This document shows positions 1 through 13,200 of a DNA stretch of 64,000 nucleotides, piece by piece; position 1 is the stretch's first letter; each line of letters begins with the position of its first letter. The translations under genes and the position numbers were made by a program. Where the stretch lies: the NCBI RefSeq assembly GCF_023101765.2, contig NC_064223.1:4092001-4156000 (forward strand), given 5' to 3'. This DNA is from Spodoptera frugiperda. Taxonomy: Eukaryota; Arthropoda; Insecta; Lepidoptera; Noctuidae. The notes beneath the pieces are model-generated. The model did no database searches, had not been told where the DNA came from, and saw nothing but the letters and a program-made list of their open reading frames with translations.

Positions 1-705
1 ACTACAATTCTTTTTTGTTTTTATAATTTTAGCAGTTTTTGTTTTGTATTATTTATGCAAAACAGCCTTAAGCAGTTGATTGCAACTATTATTTTGAAAA
101 TAAACATTGAATCCCTTTTTTTTTTCATTATCTGTTTTGGGATTTTGAGAGTGTTCTGTTTACACCTGTATACAATCATTAATACCACAAAGTTGATTGT
201 AAGTATAATTAGGTATCCAACACAGAACCTATTAGTTACAGCACCTAATTAGATTCTTTAAGTAAACAATAATCAAGATCTGTAAATATTGCATAAAATT
301 GTGCAATCAACACACAATTCAATGCTTTTTCAAACATGTTATAATAACATCATCAATAAAAATATTTGCCAATCCCGAATTCATGAAAATTCAAGGCATA
401 TTAACAAAAATCGATGTCACATAAACACTAGTCTCTTAAACAAGGAAAATGAGAAAACATACAAAATGAATACCATCACTATTGTTGCAATATCTCACAT
501 CAATAAGGCTGTGACAAAATGTATTAAAATATTGTTTTGTATTAAAATAACTTTACTTACTATAGATGCTTTTGTGGTGTTTTGTTTGAAATACAATATA
601 TTACTACATAATATTTACAACTGAACTAGAAAACTTAAAAATTAAAGAAAACTAATAATTATTTACTATTTACAAAGCAAATAAGGTTACTAAGGGTATA
701 CAAAC
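1..705. other. eIF3i intron sequence, no exon seen
   Basis: This AT-rich stretch lies downstream of the eIF3i exon that ends at 706 and is most simply that gene's second intron. I looked on the minus strand for the next eIF3i exon, which should continue the WD-repeat with an Arg-Leu-Trp-Asp-like motif, and did not find it, so it is probably beyond the left edge. Short open frames here (for example 289-624 on the plus strand) have AT-driven composition and no recognisable domain. Confidence 0.6.
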
Positions 706-1061
706 CTGCATGAACTGTCACCTCCACCGGTGATCAGGTTAATGGTCTGCCAATCTACATCTAGGCACCATACTACACCACCGTGGCCATTGAATGTACC
801 GAGGCGTTCTCCGTTCAGGGACCACCATACATTTGGCTTGGCATCTTTAGCCGCGGAGAACAGTAAATCACCCTCGCGGTTATATTTGATCTGTGTGATG
901 GCACGCTCGTGCCCTTGGAGCATAAGAGGTTTCTGAAATGGAATTATTCATGACACCATGCTTAACTTGCTTCTTTACAGGTTTTGTTATTGTTACATCA
1001 GAAGATTAGCCAGATTAGACTTATATCAACTTATTGTGATCACATAAGTACCACTTACCAT
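706..1061 (-). CDS. eIF3i: eukaryotic translation initiation factor 3 subunit I (eIF3i / Trip1), 5' part
   Basis: eIF3i is a WD-repeat beta-propeller subunit of the cytoplasmic eIF3 complex, which helps load mRNA on the 40S ribosome. Two coding exons are visible. Exon 1 ends with the start codon ATG (1061-1059) followed at once by the donor GTAAGT. Exon 2 runs 932-706 between acceptor TTTCAG and donor GTTTGT and begins with codons for KPLMLQGHERAITQIKYN. That is the very conserved eIF3i N-terminus (human starts MKP.LLQGHER). The first WD repeat, with its Gly-His pair, and the start of the second (ITGGGDSSCR) are present. Exon 2 ends in phase 2, so the next exon must complete an Arg codon. The remaining roughly 250 residues lie outside the window. 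The family assignment is very secure; the one-codon first coding exon is inferred from the splice signals. Confidence 0.95.
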
Positions 1062-1145
1062 TTTTCGTGATTGTTTTGCGATAAATTTTTAGTAAAATAT
1101 AGTAAAACCACAATAATTACTGACTGACATGTGGCAAGCGGCAGA
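1062..1145 (-). promoter_or_regulatory. eIF3i 5' UTR and likely transcription start region
   Basis: The minus strand just upstream of the eIF3i start codon has two overlapping TCAGT initiator-like motifs (1127-1119), about 60 nt before the ATG. There is no TATA box at the expected distance. A short 5' UTR and a TATA-less promoter would suit a housekeeping gene. Placement of the start site is an inference from the initiator motif only. Confidence 0.4.
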
Positions 1146-1357
1146 CAATTTTTGACAGAAAGACATATTGGATTGGATGTATGCAGGTTCATAGAGTTTA
1201 AAATCGACCATAGATTATAACCAGCTGTAAGTTTTGATAAAACAATATTTTATTAATAATTATTTAATTTATATTAAGTTAAAAGGTAAGGGAATAATAT
1301 ATTTTTAATTTGAAAACAGTTATTTATATTTAAAATGTTGTTATGCCGTTACTACTA

Positions 1358-1431
1358 GTGCCATCTTGTGGAAAAAAAAATTTTTCCATCTTTCCTTAAC
1401 ATTGGTTATGCTACTCGGCGCTAGAGGGCAG
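1358..1431. promoter_or_regulatory. pair of CTCF-like motifs
   Basis: On the minus strand 1371-1358 reads CCACAAGATGGCAC, which fits the CTCF core CCASYAGRKGGCRS at 13 of 14 positions. On the plus strand 1418-1431 reads GCGCTAGAGGGCAG, fitting 12 of 14. They face opposite ways, 46 bp apart, between two independently controlled genes, a position where insulators are often found. Binding is not shown by sequence alone. Confidence 0.4.
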
Positions 1432-1930
1432 AAGTAGAACAATCCAGTACAAAAAAATAATCTATATTTTAAGCGTAAAAGCTAAACATAACAAATAGTT
1501 ATCAAGAAACCGATTTTCTGTTGTTATAAATTATATATACCTTTTTCCAATAATCGTTGGGTCACATCAAATTGTTGGCTTCTCGTTCGTTCATAATACC
1601 ATGCTTTAATAAAAAAGATTTTAATGCTTTCTTGGCTTGTTTTGGTCAGAAATGATCAACTTTAGATAATACATGTAGGTAATTCCATTGGTCTTAAGAG
1701 AAACATAGTCTAAAAGCTACAACATAAAGGCTGTAAGTTATCATTGCAACCTGTTCTCTTTAATTAATGGTTACGATTTATTTGTGTTGGCTGATAAGCT
1801 TTAGATAAGCAACAGCACGATCTAGAGGGCCGAGTCGAGGGTCTGTGTTTACGTTTCTATAGTACGAAGACATAGATTCCTTTTCCTATATTATTAAAGC
1901 TGTTTTACATGTAATTCGAAGACTTCTAAC

Positions 1931-2050
1931 ATAACTTTCGGAGGCCCAATTCCCCTCTTCCCAATCTGCCCAATCCCCGGTTCCCCATCAACCCTTAAAT
2001 TCCTAACCCCCAAAAGGCCGGCAACGCACTTGTATTTCCACAATGTATTT
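1931..2050 (-). repeat. end of a dispersed lepidopteran repeat
   Basis: The segment is C-rich (ccaattcccc...ccccggttcccc) unlike its AT-rich surroundings, and ends in AAAAGGCCGGCAACGCAC (2012-2029). The reverse complement of this 18-mer recurs with one mismatch at 2451-2468. The GCCGGCAACGCAC string is familiar to me from many lepidopteran dispersed repeats. I cannot name the family from this piece. Confidence 0.5.
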
Positions 2051-2366
2051 CTTTCGTTTTAAGGATATGCTGTAACCTGCGTAGTACAGGTTAGGTTCCG
2101 GAGTTAATCTATGTAGTCCCAGTGCGTTGTAAGTGCTACTGACGAGCTTCGGGTCGGTTAGTTTTAGTGACGTCGGAATCATATCCCTAGTCCCCTAACG
2201 CTAGGTTCCTTTGGTTTTAGTCTTTCAGATGCCATCTTCATTTAAATGATAAATTAATGATTTGCGATGTAACTCTCAAACTCATTTATATTATGAAATC
2301 TAGTAATTATCTAAGTTTTGTAAGCTTGCAGCTACATCTTTTTCAGCAATCGGTTTTTTTTTTCAT

Positions 2367-2490
2367 GGGAAAAGGGCCAATCCAGCAGACGGGTCACCTA
2401 TGACACTTCGGGTGGACAACTGGACACCCGCAACACCAGAAGTGTCAGGGGTGCGTTGCCGGCTTTTTAAGAAGGAATTCACTCTTTTTT
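2367..2490 (+). repeat. end of the same dispersed repeat, opposite orientation, with hairpin
   Basis: This piece contains GTGCGTTGCCGGCTTTTT (2451-2468), the inverted partner of 2012-2029. Just before it is a nested hairpin: TGACACTTC (2401-2409) pairs exactly with GAAGTGTCA (2439-2447), and GGGTG pairs with CACCC inside. The two facing copies bracket about 320 bp, so the whole stretch 1931-2490 may be one element with inverted ends or two insertions. Confidence 0.5.
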
Positions 2491-2580
2491 AAATGTTTGA
2501 TTTTACACTCACCTTAAATGATTTATTGTTAGAGGTTGGAATAGGGAGAAATAAAATGATTAGATATATTTCACATACAA

Positions 2581-5500
2581 TTTATTTTCTTAAATTATTA
2601 ACCATTGATTTCCAAGAGTACAACTAAAAAACAAATTAAAGTACAAACACGTTATGCATCGCTAACTAAACACAACTGTAGGTAACTTCTCTTGGCAAAC
2701 CAGTACACATTCGATTGACTACGCCGGCGCCGGCGCACCACTCAACGAGACTTACACGAACGACAAACTCCTGAGTACTGCTAACAGTCACTGTATAATC
2801 TTAACTTGGTCGAATTTTAACAACAGCCTTATTCCATCGAGAACAGTACAGCAATCAGCAACTAATGTGATTTGCTACGTATAAACATAGATCCCTAATG
2901 TATCGATAATACTTAATGTATGCTAGGTCTGAAAGCGATAAGTCTTGGTATTGAGCGAGCCCAACTAAATACGTGAAATATAGCATACTCAATCACATTG
3001 AACTCTTATAAATAAAATGTAGTCGCTACACAACGTCGTGTCTACTGTCTACCAGTGAGGCACTCGCAGTTACAACTAATGCAATCTGTGACTTCGACCA
3101 TTATCATTAGTTTACATTCTATTTTGAAAAATTGTAAAAGTGGACACAAAATTGTTTCTAAACATTGAAATTAGTAAGACAAGCGAAACGTGTTTGTTCA
3201 TGAAACTGTAACAAAATTGATTACTGTTATTATTTGATTAAAACATGAAGTATAACTCGTAGAATATATATCTATATGTACTTAGAGTTCAAATATCCAT
3301 CTGTGACATGAAATACATACAACAAACACTCGTCAACGTTTCCAAATATATATTCTCTTACGGCGTTACACTCGATTTCATAACTATTTTAATACAATGT
3401 CTAATGTACACAAAATTTTAACCCTTCTTTTACCCGAAATACTTGAAACGCTATTTTTATACACAACAAACCTTACACTACGAATGTGAAAATATTTCGT
3501 CACAATATGTTACATGTAATATCTTACACGTAATTAATTATTCTCTTATGGACTGTAAAGAAACGTGAAATGCATTAAGTTTTTGTTACACCCTTATAAA
3601 TATATTAACATTATTATGTTTATTACATAACTATATCAGTCAAAATATTTTCGCAGTATTATCTACGAACCGGCGTCGGCTCGGCTGTGTGTGTTGTGAT
3701 GATGAAGATATTCTTGATTTAGATATCCTACAGTGGGCCATTAGTAATGTTACAGTGCTAATTGACGATTGAACTTAATTAGTTGGTGGTATTATTGTAT
3801 GCCGGTTAGAGCATCTCGGGGCCGCTGCCCAGTGCATGCTAGTACATTAAACAAACACACGGTGGTATCGGACACACGAGCTCGTTCGACGCCGGTTGTA
3901 ACCGTCCGTCCCGGGCGACAAGTCCCCGGGACTTGCGGTAGTAAAGTTATGCAAACTCATTAAAAATTAAAATAGCAAGCAGAAAGCGAGCAGCAAATTA
4001 TTTGTAATTCTTCCAATGAATCGGTCAGTCAATTTTGATATTCAAAAGTTTATACTACGAGTTCCTTGAAATTAGACGAAGAGGCGAACAGGCCCTATTT
4101 CACAGTAATAGCAAATAATTTAGAAGTGCAACGAAAGCGACAGGCCGCCTTACACGTCGAAGCATAATTTGTATTTACATATTACATGAATGTATAGCCT
4201 CAGCGGGCTGTCGTGTACTATTCTAATTAGGTACTCGCCAGTAATGCGCCAATTTCATTGTTTAATTACTAACAATACTATCCTTTGTACAACGCCAATA
4301 ACATCCTTACAAATCTAATTCCCATTTGATACACTGCCGTTAGTTTCGCCTTAACAATACGCTATGATACTAACAAAATAAGTGTCAATATTACTTACAT
4401 ACATTATCATTTACATACATATTAGTAGAACGATGCACGATTCGCGATTATAGTTATATTTACGATTTCCGTCATTACACGTTTAAAAATCTATAAAGGC
4501 ATCTTTACCTCAGACTTTAGATTTAACACCGTCGTTCGGATGGTGTTGTTAATAACTAATTAATTATAATTAAGTTAGATAAAAATGAATAAATAAATAT
4601 AGTTACCCAATCGACGTGAAGGGTTCACGTAGTGAGACCGAATATTAGTGAAGGCGCGCGCGCACCGGGCGGCGCGCGGCGCCGGCGCACAACGCTCGCT
4701 CGCGCGAGTTACCGCGCGGGCGGGCCGAGGCGCCTACTCCGATATTATATCACTGTTTCTATTACAATTAACTAATAATTTCACCAACGTCATTAACTTA
4801 ATTAACCGTACGTAAATTATAACAAAATTAATTGAAAACTATTTAGGCATTTGATGGCAGTATCGTAACTGGTTGTATTCCAACTAATTATAATGTACAA
4901 AACACATTTAACCGCTAATACTTAACTAATGGTAACACGATGAGGAACGGACGTGTATCGCTCATTCAGGTAACAGGATTATCTAATATTACAAGTTGTT
5001 TGTTATGTCGACTGTCGCTACTTAACGCGAAGTAGAGTGCAAGTACATTCCGCTGTCAACTTTATCTGTCCACAACCTTCACGCGCGAGACTTTCATTAT
5101 GGTTCTTTATTCGGCAGTGACAGGTTGTGAAGTCTATATCATTAAATATTTATTTATAAGTGAGAAGGTATGTGGCTACTATTTGCTCTGAATACGCCGA
5201 CGTCGACCGTGAGAAAGCTAAGATATAAAAAAATCTAATTAACTAGAACCTAAGTCCTTAGAACGAACTTTTTGGTTGTAATTACTTAATTTTAACAAGG
5301 CTTACATCGCCCCCTATAGCTAGTGGTAACTGTTCACCGTTGATGGAACGTTTATTACAAATTTTAACATTAACGATTAATACAAAGTGTTATTTAACGA
5401 TAACGGCGAATAAATTTTAAGAAAATGAAAGGCAGTGATTACTGACAGTAGTAGGTTTGAAAGTCTTTTCGTAAGTTTATTTATTATGTATGATTTTTTT

Positions 5501-7161
5501 TGTGATCATGTAATGATACGCTTTTATTGTTATTGTTTGATACCTTATTTTATGTTAAGATGTAAGTCGTGTTAGTGATATATTTACTTCGCCTTTACTA
5601 AATATATGTAGGTATTGTAGTCCAGGAGAGTTAAGTGCGTAAACACATGAAATGATGGAAAGAGGAATGCTAGAGGGCTAATGCTGTGATGCTGACATGT
5701 AATAATGTATTATAAATTCATAGTATCTGTCGTGTCTGTCATTGTCTCGGTGATTTGTGTGATGCATGCACGTTTACCTGTTTTGTAATAAAATTAGGAC
5801 TCCACAATTAAATCACTTATTTATTAATTATAGATAGTTGTAAATCAATCAAATAGTTTATGCAATCGAGATTTAACGCAATATGTACAAAATATTTTAA
5901 TGTATGTACAAGGTGTATCTACATATACTAGAGGAACGATGCGCGAAAGAAATCCAATGATACGAATGCGATATGAAATGACACAAACGATTACTACAAA
6001 ATTTGAATATCCGAACAAAATCACGGTACATTGAGCACAATTACATTTGAACACATCAAAGGAAGCAAAGTATAAGATCAATAAATGTCCGAAGCACCTA
6101 CGCACATAAAGATAACGTTCGTCAGTTTAGAAATGCATCGAGAGCAGTCGGCGGCGCGCGCGGCGACGTCGTCGACACGCGCGGCGGCGCGGCGTGCCGA
6201 GCGACGGTCCGGCGCGAGCGCGCACTCTTACACCTAGTTAGACCAGAATAGAGAAGTGAGACGTTCAGAACGAAACAAGTATTGTGTTATGCGAAGTATT
6301 GGCAATAAAAATGCATAAGTTGTGACTATAAGAACCGCGCGAGCCACCGCGCCGCTTATGTTAGTGTATAAACAGTACAGTTGTATACAAGCAGTCTTGG
6401 TAAACACTGAGAGTAGGTACTTAGTGCTACTTACATTATGTACGAACAAGTCATATAAAATTAAATTGAAATTCTCAATATTACACACCCAGTAATTAAT
6501 TTACTGGTTAATCCTAGACAATATAAAATGCAAACTAAAACAGCAGTATTTCATTTACAAGAAACAATTCTGTCTAAAACAACGACTTAATTACCTATAT
6601 TGTAAAGTTTACTCTATATTTACAGAAATAATATATTATGCGATTCTCCGACTGACAAATTTAAATAGTAACATAATATATATTTTATTCTATTTAACAC
6701 TATGTAGTATACACTACCACGTATAAAACACGCATTCAAGTCCCTGGTACCTTACGTAATAGCTATTTAATAATAAATCAGTCTGTCGTATGGGACGTTT
6801 TAATTCCTCTACTAAACAATAAACCAATACACTCATCGACTCAACAAAGGTATAAATGTACCGCACTTGTGTTGACTGTCACTGTTTGTCGCACTGGGCG
6901 GGCGCACTTATTGTCGGTGCCGGAGTAGGAACATTTGTACGAACTCTTGTGCAGCGCGGTGCGCGGGAGCCGCGCGGTCGCGCGTGGCTGCGTGCTGCGC
7001 GGCGTGGCGGCGCGGCGTGGCGGCGCGAGTGGCGGCGCGAGTGGCGGCGTGAACACATGTGGCGAGTGCGATCATAAGACGGGCGTGCGGCGGGGGAGCG
7101 GGCGCGGGCGGGGAGTCAGCCGCTCGTACATCGAGAACTAGACGCCCTGCTGCGCCATGTA
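2581..7161 (-). other. Hr4: probable long 3' UTR of Hr4
   Basis: Between the Hr4 stop codon (7164-7162) and the next repeat there is no open frame with coding character and no recognisable transposon. AATAAA signals on the minus strand occur at 2586-2581 and 2527-2522, and closer ones near 5150 and 5820. A UTR of up to 4.6 kb is plausible for a regulatory receptor, but the true cleavage site cannot be chosen from sequence. GC-rich patches at about 4650-4735 and 6140-6230 stand out against the AT-rich background. Confidence 0.35.
7010..7058 (+). repeat. GC-rich minisatellite (GAGTGGCGGCGC units)
   Basis: A 12-bp unit, GAGTGGCGGCGC, and close variants (GCGTGGCGGCGC) are repeated about four times in tandem at the stop-codon end of the Hr4 3' UTR. 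This makes the open frames on both strands here low-complexity (Arg/Ala/Gly-rich) and almost certainly non-coding. Confidence 0.6.
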
Positions 7162-7242
7162 CTATCTGATCTCAGCCGAGTTGAGCACGAAAGGTACGTA
7201 GAACATTTTGCTCTCCAGCAACAGGTTCGCCGCCGCTTGGAT
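7162..7242 (-). CDS. Hr4: Hr4 coding exon 8 (C-terminus and stop)
   Basis: After acceptor CACTTACAG the exon encodes 26 residues, IQAAANLLLESKMFYVPFVL then NSAEIR, and a TAG at 7164-7162. This is the conserved HR4/GCNF ending. There is no leucine-rich AF-2 activation helix after it, which fits a receptor that mostly represses. Confidence 0.95.
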   Translation of the reverse strand: MQAAANLLLESKMFYVPFVLNSAEIR

Positions 7243-10200
7243 CTGTAAGTGAAAACGACAACTAAGTATCGTGAAATCAAAAGCTTTCCTACCACTTTCT
7301 ATTGTGAATGTGCCTTGTAAATTTTACTTTGTGGGATACACGACAATTTTGCTATCTTATCCCTTGGTAACGAGACTGACTGTAGAAATTGCGTATTTAT
7401 GCAAACATATTGACTGACTAAGATTTAGTATCCTGAGTGATCTACGTACCACTCTCTCTCGCTATAAAAACCATCGAGGTACCTATTTCTTTGAAATTGG
7501 AAGTGAAAGCAATTCACATGCTTCAGTATTGTTTGACATGGTTAGGCCTTCGGTTTCTATTAATTAAACCAAAATATAACAAATGAAAATATACAGCAAT
7601 AACTTACCTCAGGTATCCTGGCGAACAGTTCCTGCAGCCGTCCTGGGTGATGCGGAGCAGCGTGCTCTAGGTAACTGCGCAACACTTGCACGTACCGCTC
7701 CTGAATACCCTCCAACTCAACTTCTGAAACAAACACGAACAGAGTTAAACATCTCCAAATTACAGTACCTAAATTAATATACCTAAAGGAAAGATTGAAT
7801 TCATCAAAATAAACCTAACGTAAAATGCAAAATATTCTGCGAGCGCAGTGGTAGTAGTAGTAGCGAATGGCATTGGATTGTATTGATTAATTTATATTAC
7901 TACAATCATGCAATGACGATCTCGTGTAGTGCGCCTACTCGCTTGTAGATGGCGCTGAGCGGTGGCGGTGAACCAATGCCACGGCGCGCGCGGTGCGGCG
8001 GTGACGTCACGCGCTCAGTAGGTCACTCCGATAGCAGGGCAACGACCGCGGCTAGCCGTTGACCTCCGCTCGAGCTCGCTCGCGTCCTCATCGCTGTGGC
8101 TGTTGCCGTCTCGCTCTCGCGCGCGCATTTTTCCACGATATTGTACGCGCGACTGTTTCGTGTGTGCTGTTATTGCGACTACATTTAATTGACGTTTGTT
8201 TATTTTTGCTGAACAATATACAATTTATGTCGATAATAATATTTCTATCGAGAACTATTTTGGTGAACTCAAATACATTGTTAGTGATAATAATAAAGTA
8301 TACAATACATTCCGCTGTAACGGAGTGACAAAAGTTAATGAATGTAAAGTATGATTATATCGTGTGGTATCAGTGCACTGTACGGGTGCACATGAGCCGC
8401 GCGCCTGTAGTATCGGTTACGTAAAGGAAGGCGCGCGAGACGTAGCGGTACTCGTTCATTCTATAATCTGCGCTTGCGCTTTTTTCAATGCGCGCACTGC
8501 GCTGCAAAAGAGAAAGTTCGCCTTCCGCGTCGCGCTTTCCGCTCCGAGAGTGAAATGCTGTCCCGTTTTAGCTGACGTAACTAACGCTACATTATTATAC
8601 GCAATGCGCCTTTGTATGCAACGCAAATGCTACAGTTTTAATTCTAAACATAAAGGTTTTAAGGGTAACGAACTATGGATGTATTGTTTGATTTCATTAC
8701 ACAATAATTAGAGTGTAACGAGTGAAATGGCTACTTCAATGGCTTTGTGTTCAAAGTTTTATTTATAAATTATTTGTTGATTGGTAGAATACGAGATACA
8801 ACTCTATACAAACACAGGGACAAATAAGTCGATACGTTCCAAAAATCCTAACACATTACTCAACGCGGCTCACACGCAACTAACATTTTGTTACAAGTAT
8901 CTAACAAACACACACACAGCGGCACAACCGACGCGGGCGCAGTTGCGCAAGCGCTTTCCATTTCACCGTAGTCCGCACTAGTACAGCTATGGTACCAACC
9001 AGGACACACACACATACTTATGTATAAAGTGAAAATTGAACACTGACAAACGCATACAAGTAAGCGTGGCAATTTATAGGGACATTTTTCCTTCTGGAAA
9101 TTTTATAAATGGACGCTTAAAATTCTGAAGATAAGGACTAGTTTTCGACACAATTACATTCAGTGAATTGCTTTAATTGTCTAGCTTTAAATAAACCCTA
9201 AAATGAAATGGAATATCTTTCGATACGTACATTTTTCTTCTAGCGGTGACAAGTATAAAACAGTGCGCATGCGTTTCAATCAGTTCATAAGTAGGTTATT
9301 AACAATATCAATTTGAAGCCAATTCTGTTCGATAGTTAGCTTCATTGACAACTGGCACATAAGTGTTCCTTGTGTTATGTACACAGTCGGTACATAATGT
9401 ACTATTTATAGGATCTTTTGATAACCAAGTACAGCCATGACTTTATTATTTCAGATTTACGGATAAGTAAAGGCATAAGGAAAAGTCCTTGTTTACCCAA
9501 TCTGTTTTACAACTCTATATTAGTCATAGTCATAGAGAACATTGACTAATAATATTTAAAATATCAGTGAACTACTTTCATCAATTTTGATGATGTCACC
9601 GTCAATTGAGAATTTAACAGACCCGTAACGAATTGGAATAAATGAAATTTCTCGGGTGTCATATGCAAGAAGTATTTGCTTTCATGGAGTCGAAATGCCA
9701 TATGATTAATGATTCACTACTGTCTGAGACGACGCCATTAATCTGTGTACTTGGTAACTGTTGCAGTAGGTACATACACATAGCATTGTATTATTATGTT
9801 GAGAGTTTAATTTACATAAGCATCGTGCAACATAATACGCGGTATTTCCGAGCGCGGCTAAACACTCACTGAGTACTTTCATAGTTTGATAAACAGCGCA
9901 CCTACTTAACGTATAAATGTGCATGCGCGGTGAAAATAATTTTCAAACATGGCGCTAGAGCGTGGTGCGACCCAGTTACTGGCGATAACACAGGATGTCA
10001 CAGTTTCCCTGCCATAGTACTAGGACGAGCGGACCAACTGTGATTAACCATGTAAAACATTATCGCCGAAGGTTAGATGTGACTGAGTTTACGTCTTGCG
10101 AGTCGCGAGGTACATTCTATTGCGTCTCAAACTTAGTTATTGTAACTTAACTTGCGGTGTAGCTAATGAAATTACGTTTTCAATTTGTGACTATATTTTA

Positions 10201-13200
10201 CAAGGTTATGAATATGCCTACTTATATAAGCGCATCATTTTAGAAGAGCGTATAATATGCGTCGTATTTAAACGTGGTGTAGAAGAGTGGTCGAAGAAAT
10301 AATACAAATTTTCCGAAACAAATAAAGCAATTACAGATGATATCAATACTTTCGTATGGCAGCAAAGTTCACTGAGTGAAATTGTTATCAACGTTGAGAA
10401 GTGGTTCCTAATCGGTGTCGCGAGCGGCTCTCGACTCCGCCACATCTGGGTTACTTGTAACATAAATCATAATAATATTAACGAACACTTTGCACCGCGT
10501 ACATCGGCACTTCGAGTCGAGATTTTTATTGTGTTGTCATTTATCGCATTGTGTCTATTAATCATACGATAAAATCTACAGCCAGATTTATGGAGCCTTC
10601 GTATCGTATTAGAAAGTATTTTTTGACTTCTCTTTCTATGATGATAAATAGCTGCTCTATTTATTTCAGGAAGTAATGCAGATAAATTTAATTAAAAGTA
10701 AAATTATTGTTCTATTGAATTTATTAGAGTAATAAAACATTCGAGACATGTCACTTAGTGCGTATCTTTAGGAAGTAATACTGGCATTAAACGTTTTGTA
10801 CGTGAAGGCTAGTACCTAAGCAGATATAAACGGGTAACATAATGAGTCAGGTCGACGTCATAGCGTAGGACGCCTAGCTTGCGTAACAGTAACTGACCTA
10901 CATGCACCGTGGGCCGATGCACCCCTTAACGAGTCCATAACTGGATTACAATGTGGTGCGTTGACTTACTCAAGGCACGAACCAGAATATCCCAGAGGGG
11001 TGGTGTGCACAGCTTTATGTCGCTCGTGTCACTATCATGTGGAACGAGGAAGTGTTGAAATAAATTGTTTATCGATAACTGAGAACACAGCACTATTCCT
11101 TAAAACCGCTCCGATGTCCAATGATCGTTTCGCTTGTTCAACTGGATTCAATAAATATTTAATTGGATTATACGAATGTACAGCAAACATTATCGGTAAT
11201 TGAATACTCGTATAAAAAGATTATTGTGGTTCCGTAAACAAGGAAACGTCCATTGATTTTATTTACGTAGCCTAAATAAACGGTCCCAGTGGCCTGCAGT
11301 GCGGTGAAAGGTTATCCAGATCCAATTAACATAATTAAAAAATGAGAGATTTGTCCGAGCTGTGAATTTTGACGTCAATCTATTATTTAGAATACTAGTT
11401 TATCAAATAAGATTTGCAGTTATTTTTAATGGGCAGATAATTTATTATGGTTATAGCGATTATTCGAAGAGCTTGAACTGTTATCGTAAACTTTTGTTGC
11501 ATAAATGTTGTAGCTTGTTAATAGTTTGAAGACGAAGTTTGTAAGCTGAACCTATTTTACAATACACTGAAGTTAGGAAAAACTGAGAAAGTTTTTATAT
11601 AAATATCCGATGCCCTATATGCGATACAATAACTATCGTTTATCTAATTGTGCAACGTCGATGTTTAATGCCCATTAACTTTTTGAATCAGCTAATTGGA
11701 TCTACTTGCGACTGAAAAAAGAAATACATTGAATATGAATGTAAATAAACTGCTGTTACCTTGGTTTAAGAGTATGTAGACCTTGAGACAGACGTACTCC
11801 TCCATTCGGAGCTGGATGCGGCGGAAGACACAGGTGATCTGCGTCATCTTCTCCACCACCAGCCCCACGTCCAGCCGCAGCTGTTCCAACGTGATGGGCC
11901 GACCCATCAGGGACGTCAGGCAGTTCTGCAGCGTCCTGAGGTTAGCATTCACCTAGGAAACAAATAAGTAATCATTAATATACATTGTTAACATACGTAC
12001 ATTCTATGGTTCTCTAAAGTTTAAAAGAGTATGAAGTTTTGTCGCATGTCATCGTTTTCTAGATATTTTATAGCAAGATACTGACGACATTGTACTTAAT
12101 ATCCTTTTATGTATAGCCTGCATAGTATGTATGTTACTATGTTCTTACATCTCATTTAACAATAATTCAATGCTAATGAGGCATGTCGTTTGCCAAGGGC
12201 TATTCTTGTTAGTCATAATTCGTATTAGCATATTACAAAACTAACATCATTTTAATAACTAGAAATAGTTGAAATACCAGTTCATCTACTTTTACAGTCA
12301 TTTCAAATCGGTGAAAATTGTGTGCATGCGCGTGCGAACATAATACGTTATATTTACGTAATATGTAATGAATAAATAAAGAGGAAATGCTCTAGACAAT
12401 GAAAAATACTTTCTGTGTAACTACCGATGTTACAACACCGCGTGTGCAGTTTATGTAACGCATGCAATTCTTAGCTCGCGATTCTGTTTGTTGCATTTTG
12501 TTTTCCAATCGCGTAAAATAAAACATATTCCCTATTGTTTGGCTTAGATCACATAAATAAATACAGCTAATTAAATACAAGTCAAAGCTCAGAGAATGGT
12601 AAGTAAATCAAGTTCTGAGAGTTAGTCGCCAATCTCGACATCTGTAAGATAATAGAAACGCTGAGCGTCTGGTGCGCTGCATTAATTGACTAGTGTAACA
12701 CAGCTGGTTATGCGGCGAGTGTGCAAAACGTCCGAGTGCAACTAGTTGTCTGGCAGCCGCAGCCGGCGACTTTCTACCGCGGTTGCGCAAGCGATGCAGA
12801 TCACGTAACTGCACTCCGGCGCATGTGCGGAAGTCTCTGGAGCGAATGTGACCCGGAGCGTGCTTGAGCCACATCTAGGGCTCGTTAGTCAAATTGTGTG
12901 GAAAAATACACTTTTATTATGAGACTTTCGCAACTAACGCTGTGCATTAACTGGTACTCACCTCTTGCATAAAGTCTTGTTCGTGGTCCGATGAGGGTGG
13001 CGCGTGGGCATGCTTTCCGTGCATCGCCTGGTACGCCGCCGTCGTCAGTACTGAGATCTCATGCCATTTTTCCATCAACAGCTTGGAATGTATTTCCATT
13101 GGTATTTCCATTATAAATGGTAATTTTTTTGTCCAAGCGACCATTTTGTGTACGATCGAGTCTCCGATCTTACATAGTTTGTCACCGATTTCTGAGGTGT

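Larger units (their letters stand above)
1146..2580. other. intergenic region between eIF3i promoter and Hr4 3' end
   Basis: Both neighbouring genes are on the minus strand, so this is a head-to-tail intergenic space. It contains two CTCF-like motifs (1358-1431) and two facing copies of a repeat ending (about 1931-2050 and 2367-2490). I see no coding exon. Its lower-coordinate end holds the eIF3i promoter; its higher-coordinate end receives the Hr4 transcript terminus. Confidence 0.5.

Noticed and set aside
289..624. 111-codon plus-strand frame
   Set aside because: Low-complexity AT-driven composition (Asn/Ile/Lys-rich) inside the probable eIF3i intron.
8364..8711. 115-codon plus-strand frame in Hr4 intron 6
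   Set aside because: No domain, no matching splice signals, and located in an intron proven by in-frame exons on both sides.
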